A stretch of 64,000 nucleotides of DNA from Paraburkholderia dioscoreae (lineage in GTDB: Bacteria > Pseudomonadota > Gammaproteobacteria > Burkholderiales > Burkholderiaceae), in contig NZ_LR699553.1 in NCBI RefSeq assembly GCF_902459535.1, forward strand, positions 1,488,001 through 1,552,000, given 5' to 3'. The notes under the pieces are model-generated. The model worked only from the letters and a program-made list of their open reading frames with translations. It was not told where the DNA came from and made no database searches. This document shows, in pieces, positions 8,979-16,734 of this stretch. The position numbers were made by a program, and so were the translations under genes. Each line of letters begins with the position of its first letter. Positions within the stretch are counted from its first letter, which is position 1.

Positions 8979-9874
8979 GGCGTGCCTCGCGGTCCGCCGC
9001 CGGCATCCCTGAGATAGCCGACGAAGCGGTCCGCGACCGGCTCGGCGTCGCCGCTTCTGCGCAACAGGAGCACTTGCGACATCAGCGTCTCGCCCGTTAG
9101 CGGCAAGAAGCAGACGCGCGGATCCTGCACCTGGCGCAACGTGTACGGCACGAGCGCCACCCCCATGCCGAAGCCGACCATCGTCACCACGGTCTGCCAC
9201 AAGCGCGCTTCATGGCGAATCAACGGACTGAATCCGGCGCTCACGCACTGCGCAATGATCAGGTCGTGATAATGCGGCGACACAGTGCGCGGAAAGAGAA
9301 TGAACGGTTCCTGCGCCAACGCCCGTAAATCGACCTTGCGTTTGTGCGCGAGCGGATGCGCGGCGGGCAGACAGCACAGGAACGGTTCGGAAAAGATCGG
9401 CGCGGAAATGACGTCGGACGGGAAATTGCCCCAGTGCGCGCAGCCCATGTCGATCTGCATCCGCTGGATCGCGTGGACCTGCTCGCTGGTATTCATCTCC
9501 TTCAGCACGATTTCCACGCCGGGGTAATCGGCCTCGAAGCGTTTCACCGCCTGCGGCATGCCGCGGTACAACATGGAATTCACGAAGCCGATCCGCAAAC
9601 GGCCGGCAAGGCCATGCGCCGAGCGCACGGTCATGCGTTCCGCCTCGCTCGCCTGCAGGAGCAGGCGGCGTGCTTCGCCGAGTAGCACCTGGCCCGCGTT
9701 GGTCAGCGATACCGTCTTGTTGGTGCGCGCGAGTAGCTGCACGCCGAGTTGTTCCTCGAACTTGCGAATGTCGAAACTGAGGGCGGGCTGCGAAATGAAC
9801 AGCCGCTTGGCCGCGCGGCCGAAATGCAACTCCTCGGCAACCGCCACGAAATAGCGCAACTGCTTCAGGTCCAC
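8948..9874 (-). CDS. LysR-family regulator of the acyl-CoA/CoA-transferase operon
   Basis: A 308-residue LysR regulator starting with GTG at 9874, supported by a GGAG site. The DNA-binding domain is clear (LHFGRAAKRLFISQPALSFD), and the effector domain has the BenM/CatM/CynR-like VPYTLRQVQ ending. It faces the acyl-CoA dehydrogenase operon across 164 bases that include a perfect 12-base palindrome and several ATCGAT/TTATCG elements. It probably regulates that operon in response to a carboxylic acid or its CoA ester, which is inferred only from the layout. Confidence 0.88.
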   Translation of the reverse strand: MDLKQLRYFVAVAEELHFGRAAKRLFISQPALSFDIRKFEEQLGVQLLARTNKTVSLTNAGQVLLGEARRLLLQASEAERMTVRSAHGLAGRLRIGFVNSMLYRGMPQAVKRFEADYPGVEIVLKEMNTSEQVHAIQRMQIDMGCAHWGNFPSDVISAPIFSEPFLCCLPAAHPLAHKRKVDLRALAQEPFILFPRTVSPHYHDLIIAQCVSAGFSPLIRHEARLWQTVVTMVGFGMGVALVPYTLRQVQDPRVCFLPLTGETLMSQVLLLRRSGDAEPVADRFVGYLRDAGGGPRGTPHSSASRRPS

Positions 9875-9890
9875 GGCTGTCTCCAGGTTT

Positions 9891-9902
9891 CTTATCGATA
9901 AG
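9891..9902. promoter_or_regulatory. Palindromic operator candidate
   Basis: A perfect 12-base palindrome CTTATCGATAAG sits 17 bases upstream of the LysR GTG start and between the divergent genes. Related half-sites (GATTATCGACG, TCTATCG) follow within 60 bases. This is the expected place for a LysR autoregulatory site; binding is inferred. Confidence 0.4.
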
Positions 9903-10038
9903 CTGCGTCTATCGTACCGGATATAAGTTGTATTAGACGATTATCGACGCGGCTTTTATGCTCCTTTCACTTGCACTACGTGCATGGGACCGGAGTAACG
10001 CGCCAAAGCGCGAACTCCGGTCGATAAAGGAGACACGC

Positions 10039-11805
10039 ATGAGCGAAATCACCGCGCAGCCGGCACACGGCTCGTCCAACATTCCCGACAGCCGGGGCAT
10101 CAACTTCTTCACCAGCGATCCCGACTTCGAGCGTCTGCTCAAGCTGCATCTCGGCGACGCGCTGTTTCACGATCTCGAAGGCCAGCTCGTTTCGCTGGGC
10201 CAGCGCGCTTCCGACGAACTCGATATCTGGGCCACGTCCGCCGACAGAAATCCGCCGCAGTTGCGTCATCGCACACGGCGCGGCGAAGCGCTGCAAAGTA
10301 TCGACAAGCATCCCGATTACGTCGCGCTGGAACGTGTGGCTTATGCGGAGCTGGGACTCGCCGCGCTGAGTCACGAGACCCGTGACGGCAAACAGTCGCC
10401 GCCGCCGCTCGTCAAATACGCGCTGACGTTCCTGTTCGTGCAGGCGGAATTCGGCCTGTGCTGTCCCGTCAGCATGACCGATTCGCTCACGCGCACGCTG
10501 CGCAAATTCGGCGCGCCGGAACTGGTCGCGCGTTTTCTGCCGAAGCTCGCCTCGCGCGATTTCGACACGCTGTTTCAGGGCGCGATGTTCATGACGGAAC
10601 AGGCGGCGGGCTCGGACGTCGCGCGCATTGCGACGCGTGCGTCGCTCGAGAGCGATGCGGACGGCGGGCAAACGTGGCGCCTGTACGGCGACAAATGGTT
10701 CTGCTCGAACGCCGACGCCGATCTCGCGATGGTGCTCGCGCGTCCGGACACGGCGCCGCCCGGCATCAACGGACTCGGACTGTTCCTGCTGCCGAAGACG
10801 CTGCCGGACGGATCGCGCAACAGCTACCGGATCGTGCGTCTGAAGGACAAGCTCGGCAGCCGCTCGATGGCGAGCGGCGAGATCGTGCTGGAAGGCGCGG
10901 TGGCGTATCTGATCGGCGAGGTGGGGCGCGGTTTTCATCAGATGGCGGACATGATCAACATGTCGCGCCTGTCGAACGGCGTGCGTGCCGCGGGTTTGAT
11001 GCGCCGCGCGCTGACGGAGGCGTTGCACATTGCCCGCAATCGCGAAGCGTTCGGCCGCAAGCTGATCGATATGCCGTTGATGCAGCGTCAGTTGCTCAAG
11101 ATGATGCTGCCCGCCGAACAGGCGCGGTCGATGTTCATGCGCATTGCGCTGCTGCTGCAGCAGGCCGACGCCGGCGACCGCCAGGCCGCGAAATGCGTGC
11201 GCATTCTCACGCCGCTCATCAAGTTCCGCGCCTGCCGCGACGCGCGCCGCGTAACCGGCGACGCAATGGAAGTGCGCGGCGGCACCGGCTATATCGAAGA
11301 ATGGAGCGACGCGCGTCTCGTGCGTGATGCGCATCTCGGCTCGATCTGGGAAGGCACCAGCAACATCGTCGCGCTCGATATCGCGCGGGCGGCGAAACGC
11401 GACGGCGCGCTCGAACCGTTGCGCGCTTATCTGCGGGATCTGCTCGGCGCGGCGGGATTGCCGCCGGCCAGTCTCGCGTTGCTGCGCTCGACGCTCGCGC
11501 GTGCGTGCGATGCGCTGGCCGGCGTGGCGGATTCCGGCCGCGACGAATGGGTCCGGCAAGCGGGCACCGCGTTGTATCACGCAACGACAGCCGTGCTGAT
11601 GGCCTGCGAAGGCGTGCGTCTTGCGCCAGACCACCGGCGTCTCGCGCTCGCGCATCTGGTGGTGCGGCACAAGCTGTTGCCGTCCGATCCGCTGGCGTTG
11701 CAGTCGGAGCAGGACGAAAGCGAGGTGATCGACGCGCTGGTCAAAGGCCGCAGCGTCACGCTCGTGCAGGCGTTGCAACTGTGGCAGCGAGGGGGCGCGC
11801 AATGA
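10039..11805 (+). CDS. Acyl-CoA dehydrogenase (AidB-like)
   Basis: A 588-residue FAD-dependent acyl-CoA dehydrogenase of the long AidB-like type. FMTEQAAGSDVARI is the flavin/substrate loop, followed by GDKWFCSNADADLAM, then the C-terminal helical domain with RIARNREAFGRKL-like sequence (HIARNREAFGRKL) and EVRGGTGYIEEW near the catalytic region. The conserved EGTSNI motif appears as WEGTSNIVALD. It starts at an ATG with an AAAGGAG site and ends in an ATGA overlap with the CoA-transferase gene, so the two are translationally coupled. Substrate unknown; a role in oxidising an acyl-CoA made by the neighbouring CoA-transferase is the simplest reading. Confidence 0.88.
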   Translation: MSEITAQPAHGSSNIPDSRGINFFTSDPDFERLLKLHLGDALFHDLEGQLVSLGQRASDELDIWATSADRNPPQLRHRTRRGEALQSIDKHPDYVALERVAYAELGLAALSHETRDGKQSPPPLVKYALTFLFVQAEFGLCCPVSMTDSLTRTLRKFGAPELVARFLPKLASRDFDTLFQGAMFMTEQAAGSDVARIATRASLESDADGGQTWRLYGDKWFCSNADADLAMVLARPDTAPPGINGLGLFLLPKTLPDGSRNSYRIVRLKDKLGSRSMASGEIVLEGAVAYLIGEVGRGFHQMADMINMSRLSNGVRAAGLMRRALTEALHIARNREAFGRKLIDMPLMQRQLLKMMLPAEQARSMFMRIALLLQQADAGDRQAAKCVRILTPLIKFRACRDARRVTGDAMEVRGGTGYIEEWSDARLVRDAHLGSIWEGTSNIVALDIARAAKRDGALEPLRAYLRDLLGAAGLPPASLALLRSTLARACDALAGVADSGRDEWVRQAGTALYHATTAVLMACEGVRLAPDHRRLALAHLVVRHKLLPSDPLALQSEQDESEVIDALVKGRSVTLVQALQLWQRGGAQ

Positions 11806-13019
11806 CGGCACCCGTGAATGCCGGCACACAAGGCGCGCTGCAAGGCATCAAGGTCATCGACCTGAGCCGCGTGCTAGGCGGCCCGTACTGCACCCAGGCG
11901 CTCGCCGATCACGGCGCGCAGGTGATCAAGCTCGAACCGCCGGACGGCGACGAAACACGCGGCTGGGGGCCGCCGTTCTATGGCGACACCGCATGGTATT
12001 TCGCTGGCGTGAACCGCAACAAGCAGGGCATCGCGGTCGATCTTTCACGCGACGAAGGCCGCGCGATTCTCTGGAAGCTGCTCGAAGACGCCGACGTGCT
12101 GGTCGAAAACTTCAAACCCGGCACGCTGGCGCGCTGGGGCATGGACTACGAGCGCGATTTGCGCGAGCGTTTCCCGAAGCTGATTCATTGCGCCGTGTCG
12201 GGGTTCGGTCCCGACGGCCCGCTCGGCGGCTTGCCTGGCTACGATGCCGCGATTCAGGCCATGACCGGCCTGATGAGCGTGAACGGCGAGCGCGACGGCC
12301 CCGCCATGCGCGTCGGCTTGCCGGTGGTCGACATGGTTACCGGCTTGAATGCGTTCGCCGGCGTTCTGCTCGCGCTCGCCGAGCGCGCGAAGAGCGGTCG
12401 TGGCCAGTCGATCGATATCGCGTTGTACGACTGCGGCGTTTCACTGCTGCATCCGCATCTGCCGAACTATTTCGGCTCGGGCCGCACGCCGCAGCGCAGC
12501 GGCAATGCGCATCCCAACATCACGCCGTACGACAGCTATCGCACCGCAACCGCGCCGATCTTTCTCGCGGTGGGCAACGACCGGCAGTTCGCGAAGCTGT
12601 GCGCGCATCTCGGCGCGCCCGAACTCGCCGACGATCCGCGCTACGTCGACAACCGCAGCCGCTGCGCGCATCGCGAGCCGCTCAAGGCCGCGCTGGAACA
12701 CCTGCTCGCCGCGCACGACTGCGAACCGCTCGCGCACGCGCTGATCAACGCGGGCGTACCGTGCGGACCGGTGCAAACCGTGGACGTGGTGGCGCGGCAT
12801 CCGCACACCTTGCACCGCGGCATGGTGGTCGAGATGGGCGAGTATCGCGGCACCGCGTCGCCGATCAAGTTGTCGCGCACACCGGCCACGTATCGCAGCG
12901 CGCCGCCGTTACTCGGTGCCGACACGCGCGACGTGCTCGATGCATTGGGTATCGACGCCGCCACCCAGCGGCGTCTGTTCGAAGCGGGCGTGCTCAAAGC
13001 GGGCGCACCTGAAGCATAA
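11802..13019 (+). CDS. CaiB/BaiF family CoA-transferase
   Basis: A 405-residue family III CoA-transferase, which moves CoA between carboxylic acids. The start (ALQGIKVIDLSRVLGGPYCTQALADHGA spans the signature, abbreviated VIDLSRVLGGPYCTQ) is diagnostic. The catalytic Asp is at about residue 177 in GLPVVDMVTG, and the ENFKPGTLARWG and DIALYDCGVSLL motifs are present. The ATG overlaps the stop of the acyl-CoA dehydrogenase gene. Together with that gene and the downstream MHS carrier it forms a likely uptake-activation-oxidation pathway for a carboxylic acid. The acid is unknown. Confidence 0.92.
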   Translation: MTAPVNAGTQGALQGIKVIDLSRVLGGPYCTQALADHGAQVIKLEPPDGDETRGWGPPFYGDTAWYFAGVNRNKQGIAVDLSRDEGRAILWKLLEDADVLVENFKPGTLARWGMDYERDLRERFPKLIHCAVSGFGPDGPLGGLPGYDAAIQAMTGLMSVNGERDGPAMRVGLPVVDMVTGLNAFAGVLLALAERAKSGRGQSIDIALYDCGVSLLHPHLPNYFGSGRTPQRSGNAHPNITPYDSYRTATAPIFLAVGNDRQFAKLCAHLGAPELADDPRYVDNRSRCAHREPLKAALEHLLAAHDCEPLAHALINAGVPCGPVQTVDVVARHPHTLHRGMVVEMGEYRGTASPIKLSRTPATYRSAPPLLGADTRDVLDALGIDAATQRRLFEAGVLKAGAPEA

Positions 13020-13088
13020 GCGCAGCAGTTCCCGGTGACGGCACGAAGAAGCCGCGCCATCCAGAAGAACGACCTTGGAGACACAGAC

Positions 13089-14402
13089 ATGAATCGCGAT
13101 CCAGACGTCCACGCCGCAGGCCGGCAACCCATGCGCGCCGCAGCCGCGGCCTTTGTCGGCACCACGATCGAGTGGTACGACTTTTATATCTACGCCACGG
13201 CGTCCGCGCTGATCTTCGGCAAGCTGTTCTTTCCCGGCGGCGATCCGTTCTTCGCCACGCTGGCTTCGTTCGGCACCTTCGCGGTCGGCTTCTTCGCGCG
13301 ACCGTTCGGCGGGTTGGTGTTCGGCCACCTTGGCGACCGTATCGGCCGCAAGAAGGCGCTCGTGGCGACGCTCGCGATCATGGGCGTCGGCACCGTCGGT
13401 ATCGGCTTTCTGCCGACTTACGCGAGCGCCGGCGTGTGGGCACCGGTGCTGCTCGTGCTGCTGCGTGTCGCGCAGGGGATCGCGATCGGCGGCGAGTGGG
13501 GCGGCGCGGTGCTGATGGCGAGCGAACATGCGCCGCAAGGACGGCGAACGTTCTTCGCCTCGTTCGCGCAACTCGGCAGTCCGGCGGGCCTGATCCTGTC
13601 GCTGCTCGCGTTCCGCGCGGTGGCCTCGATGGACAAGGACGCGTTTCTCAACTGGGGATGGCGTCTGCCGTTTCTCGCGAGCGCGGTGCTGCTGGTGGTC
13701 GGCCTGCTGATCCGCGCGGGTGTCGACGAATCACCGGAATTCAAGGCGCTCAAGGCGCAACGGCGAGTGGCCGCGCTGCCCGTGGCCGAAGTCGTGCGCG
13801 ATGCGTGGCGCACGCTGTTGCTGTGCCTCGGCGCGAACGTGATCGGCGTGGCCGGCGCATGGTTCGTCAATACTTTCATGCTCAATTACACGACGCAGAC
13901 GCTCGGCCTCGACCGATCGTTGATTCTCGACTGCCTGTTCGTCGTAGCGTTCATTCAGTTGTTCACGCAACTAGGTTCGGGATGGTTCGCGCAACGCATC
14001 GGCACGGGACGTTTCCTGAAGGGCGCGGCAGCGTTGGCGATGCTGTCGCCGTACCCCATGTTCGCGCTCGTCTCGACCGGGCGGCCGGTGGCGATCGTGA
14101 TCGGCATTGCAATGGCGGTGATGTGCATGTCGAGTTCCTATGCGGTGATGGCCGGCTTCATGTCGACCGCGTTCGCCGTGCGCCTCAGGTATTCGGCGAT
14201 TTCGCTGTCGTACCAGGTGTGCGCCGCGCTGGCCGGCGGCCTGACGCCGTTGATCGGAACGTTGCTCGCGCATCGTTATCCGGGTGCCTGGTGGCCGCTT
14301 GCCGTGTTTTATAGTGTTCTGGCCGGGGTGTCGCTGGTGTGCATCAGTACGCTGGAGCGCCGCAAGCGCGGCGCGGCGCATGGCGTGGTCGAAGCGGCCT
14401 AG
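13089..14402 (+). CDS. MHS-family MFS transporter
   Basis: A 437-residue, 12-helix major facilitator of the metabolite:H+ symporter family (ShiA/PcaT/KgtP-like). The signature GTTIEWYDFYIYATA opens helix 1, the loop 2-3 motif is GHLGDRIGRKK, and RVAQGIAIGGEWGGA lies in helix 4. Such carriers import dicarboxylates, aromatic acids, osmolytes or similar acids. It lies 69 bases after the CoA-transferase gene on the same strand and probably brings in the substrate of that pathway. A GGAG site precedes the ATG. Confidence 0.9.
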   Translation: MNRDPDVHAAGRQPMRAAAAAFVGTTIEWYDFYIYATASALIFGKLFFPGGDPFFATLASFGTFAVGFFARPFGGLVFGHLGDRIGRKKALVATLAIMGVGTVGIGFLPTYASAGVWAPVLLVLLRVAQGIAIGGEWGGAVLMASEHAPQGRRTFFASFAQLGSPAGLILSLLAFRAVASMDKDAFLNWGWRLPFLASAVLLVVGLLIRAGVDESPEFKALKAQRRVAALPVAEVVRDAWRTLLLCLGANVIGVAGAWFVNTFMLNYTTQTLGLDRSLILDCLFVVAFIQLFTQLGSGWFAQRIGTGRFLKGAAALAMLSPYPMFALVSTGRPVAIVIGIAMAVMCMSSSYAVMAGFMSTAFAVRLRYSAISLSYQVCAALAGGLTPLIGTLLAHRYPGAWWPLAVFYSVLAGVSLVCISTLERRKRGAAHGVVEAA

Positions 14403-14412
14403 CATTGCGCGC

Positions 14413-14439
14413 GTGATTGTGATTGTGATTGTGATTGTG
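14413..14439. repeat. GTGATT hexanucleotide tandem repeat
   Basis: Four and a half tandem copies of GTGATT lie 10 bases after the MHS transporter stop. It is a short simple-sequence tract able to vary in length by slipped-strand mispairing. It is outside coding sequence and no promoter effect can be shown. Confidence 0.85.
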
Positions 14440-14582
14440 CGCGTGCCGCCGCCGCCCGGAAGCGCGAGGAAATGCGCTTTTCGTGGTTAACCCCACGTCA
14501 TAGTCCCCCGACATAATGTCATCCTCTCTGGCGCAAAAGCCGCCTACCATCAAAGCGGAAGGCAAAAACGGGGGAAGTCATC

Positions 14583-16094
14583 ATGAATCGCTATCGTTCG
14601 CTGGGGGTCGTGACCGGTGCCGCCCAGTTTGCCAGCGCCGACGTACTGTGCAGAATGAGTGCCGCCTGGCAACGGCGCGGTGCGGCGCGGCCGTTCGATC
14701 TCCTTCTGGAGCGGCAGTCGTGGCAAGGGCCGGCCTCGCAACGCGAGGTGGATGCGCAGTTCAAGATCCACGTGTTCGACACCATGCGGGCGTTCGAAAA
14801 ACGCGGTGTCGAAGCGATCGTGTTGCCGTGCTTCCTTAGCCATACCTTCATCGACGAACTTTCTGCGAACGTGGCCGTGCCGGTCGCCAACATCATGACG
14901 GCGCTCTCGGCGTATGTGCGGCGAGCGTTTCCGTCGGTGCGCCGGATCGGCGTGCTGACTTCGGATGCTATCCGCGATAACGGACTTTTCGAGCGTTATT
15001 TCGACGCCGCGCAGTTCGACGTGCTGCATCCGCGCAACGAAGCGGGCTTCGATTGCGTGACGAGCGCCGTCTATAGCGACGAAGGCATCAGGAACGGCTG
15101 TCTCTATGGCCGGCCGGTCGAGTTGTTGCGCGCGGCGTGCGCGGATCTCATTGCGCAGGGTGCGGAGATCATCCTGCCGGGGCTCGTCGAAATCGCGCTG
15201 GTCGCGCGCGCACTCGGGCGGCTCGAAGTGCCGCTCGTCGACGTCAATCTGGTGTACGCGCGCTATGTCGCGGCCGCCCAGTATTCGCAGCAGGCGCGGC
15301 GCTTCAAGGTGGGCGTGCTGGGCGGAGTCGGGCCGGCGGCGACGGTCGATTTCATGGCCAAGCTGGTGCGCAATACGCCGGCCGCGTGCGATCAGGACCA
15401 CATCAAGATCATGGTCGAGCAGAACCCGCAGATTCCGGACCGCACCGCCGCGTTGCTCGGTAACGGCGAGGATCCGACGCTTGCGCTATATGCCGCCTGC
15501 AGGACGCTCGAAGACGGCGGCGCGGACCTGATCGCGATTCCGTGCAATACGGCGCATGCGTTCGTCGAGCGGATCCAGCCGTCGCTCGGCATTCCGATCG
15601 TCAATATGCTGACCTGTACCGCCGATTATCTGCGCGAGACCTTTCCGGGCTTGCGTGAAGTGGGCGTGCTGGCCACCACGGGTACGCTGGCGAGCCGCGT
15701 CTATGAACAGTCGCTCGAAGCGCGCGGTTTCGTGCAGATCGCTCCCGGCGAGCAGGCTCAGGCGCGGCTGATGCATGCCGTCTACGGACCGAAGGGCGCC
15801 AAGGCAGGGTTCACTTCGGGCGAGTGTTGCGACGACCTCGCCGCGGCGGTCGACGACCTGATCGCGCAAGGCGTGCAAGTGATCGTGCTGGGCTGTACCG
15901 AGTTGCCGCTGCTGTTGCGCGACGCCATGCTGGCTTGTGCGGCCGGGCGGTTGGTAAGACTTGTCGATCCGACCGAGGTGCTGGCGAAACGCTGCGTGGC
16001 TTATGCGCTGGGTGAACGCGGGGCGCAGGGTGACGTGCCGGGGGCGGCGCTGCCGACGGCGCGGCGGGGCAGTGTGGAGAGTGTTTGCGGGTAG
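14583..16094 (+). CDS. Duplicated aspartate/glutamate racemase-like protein
   Basis: At 503 residues this is twice the usual racemase length and consists of two Asp/Glu racemase folds in tandem. The C-terminal unit (from about residue 240, starting KVGVLGGVGPAATVDF) has both catalytic cysteines: C321 in PCNTAH and C438 in GCTELPLL. The N-terminal unit keeps C83 in a PCFLSH context, but the second cysteine is replaced (Leu at about 201, in LPGLVEI). One half is thus probably active and the other degenerate or repurposed. The family converts L-Asp or L-Glu to the D-form, as in E. coli YgeA. It stands alone, facing no obvious partner. Confidence 0.85.
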   Translation: MNRYRSLGVVTGAAQFASADVLCRMSAAWQRRGAARPFDLLLERQSWQGPASQREVDAQFKIHVFDTMRAFEKRGVEAIVLPCFLSHTFIDELSANVAVPVANIMTALSAYVRRAFPSVRRIGVLTSDAIRDNGLFERYFDAAQFDVLHPRNEAGFDCVTSAVYSDEGIRNGCLYGRPVELLRAACADLIAQGAEIILPGLVEIALVARALGRLEVPLVDVNLVYARYVAAAQYSQQARRFKVGVLGGVGPAATVDFMAKLVRNTPAACDQDHIKIMVEQNPQIPDRTAALLGNGEDPTLALYAACRTLEDGGADLIAIPCNTAHAFVERIQPSLGIPIVNMLTCTADYLRETFPGLREVGVLATTGTLASRVYEQSLEARGFVQIAPGEQAQARLMHAVYGPKGAKAGFTSGECCDDLAAAVDDLIAQGVQVIVLGCTELPLLLRDAMLACAAGRLVRLVDPTEVLAKRCVAYALGERGAQGDVPGAALPTARRGSVESVCG

Positions 16095-16160
16095 GAGCGC
16101 GGGTGCCCCGCGCGAGGGGTCATTAGCGCTGCTCTGTGGTGGTGCGTCAGTGGCCCGGTC

Positions 16161-16426
16161 CTATGTCCGCGTGGCGCCGCGTTTCCACCACAATGCCCAG
16201 AGGACGGCACGATCAGTACTGCAGCGTCCAGTGCGCCCAGTATGGGCAACGGGTCGGCCCACTTGCCCATGTTTGTCGACCGGGAATAGTAAGGCGCGCC
16301 GCTGCCATAAGCCTCCGCCAGATTGCACACGTTGACCGCGCCTGTGGCAAGCAGGACGGCACACACCGGGACAACGGACAGAACGCGTTTTGTGCCATTT
16401 GCTCGCGCACAAAGTTTTCCATTCAT
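16161..16426 (-). pseudogene. Frameshifted small membrane protein
   Basis: The ATG at 16426 has an AGAGGA ribosome site. A short two-helix membrane protein follows: a basic start, hydrophobic segment RVLSVVPVCAVLLATGAV, a conserved-looking AYGSGAPYYSRSTNM loop, then a second helix LPILGALDAAVLIV. At about 16203-16211 the frame leaves the expected path. In the neighbouring frame the helix continues naturally as AVLWALWWKRGAT and stops at 16161, which suits a short basic C-terminus. The original frame instead runs on with low-quality sequence into the racemase gene to 16001. A one-base indel, or a sequencing error, explains this. Function unknown. Confidence 0.5.
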
Positions 16427-16734
16427 GGAATCCTCTTTGGTCATCGATGAGGTTTCAGACTATCCGCGTCCCGATCACAACTTGTAAAAAATTCGCTTAT
16501 CGGTTGCTGCGTCATCGCAGCATTGCTGGCGACGCACGATCGGGTAGGCTACTGCTGGCGGAACAGCAGATCTTGTCCGCACAGGGCTCCCGGCAAGACA
16601 GTTGCAATTGCGACTTGCAGGCCAAACCTGTATAAATATACAGTATAGTATCCCCTTGCAAGCTGGGCTTTGGCGCGCGTTTCCGCCGGCCCCAGCGGCA
16701 CCGAACTTGCGCGGTCGCGAGGCGTCCGTGAGAG
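16427..16734. other. Divergent promoter gap before tandem uvrA
   Basis: About 300 bases between the frameshifted membrane protein and uvrA. Besides the LexA box (see separate entry), no convincing gene is seen. The part from 16640 on holds TATAGTAT, a plausible -10-like element overlapping the LexA box edge, so repressor binding would block transcription. Confidence 0.5.
16628..16643. promoter_or_regulatory. LexA (SOS) box upstream of tandem uvrA
   Basis: The sequence CTGTATAAATATACAG matches the proteobacterial LexA operator, CTG-N10-CAG with an AT-rich alternating centre, at nearly every position. It is about 90 bases before the tandem uvrA start, in an otherwise GC-rich gap. It predicts DNA-damage induction of the gene. 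Confidence 0.8.
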
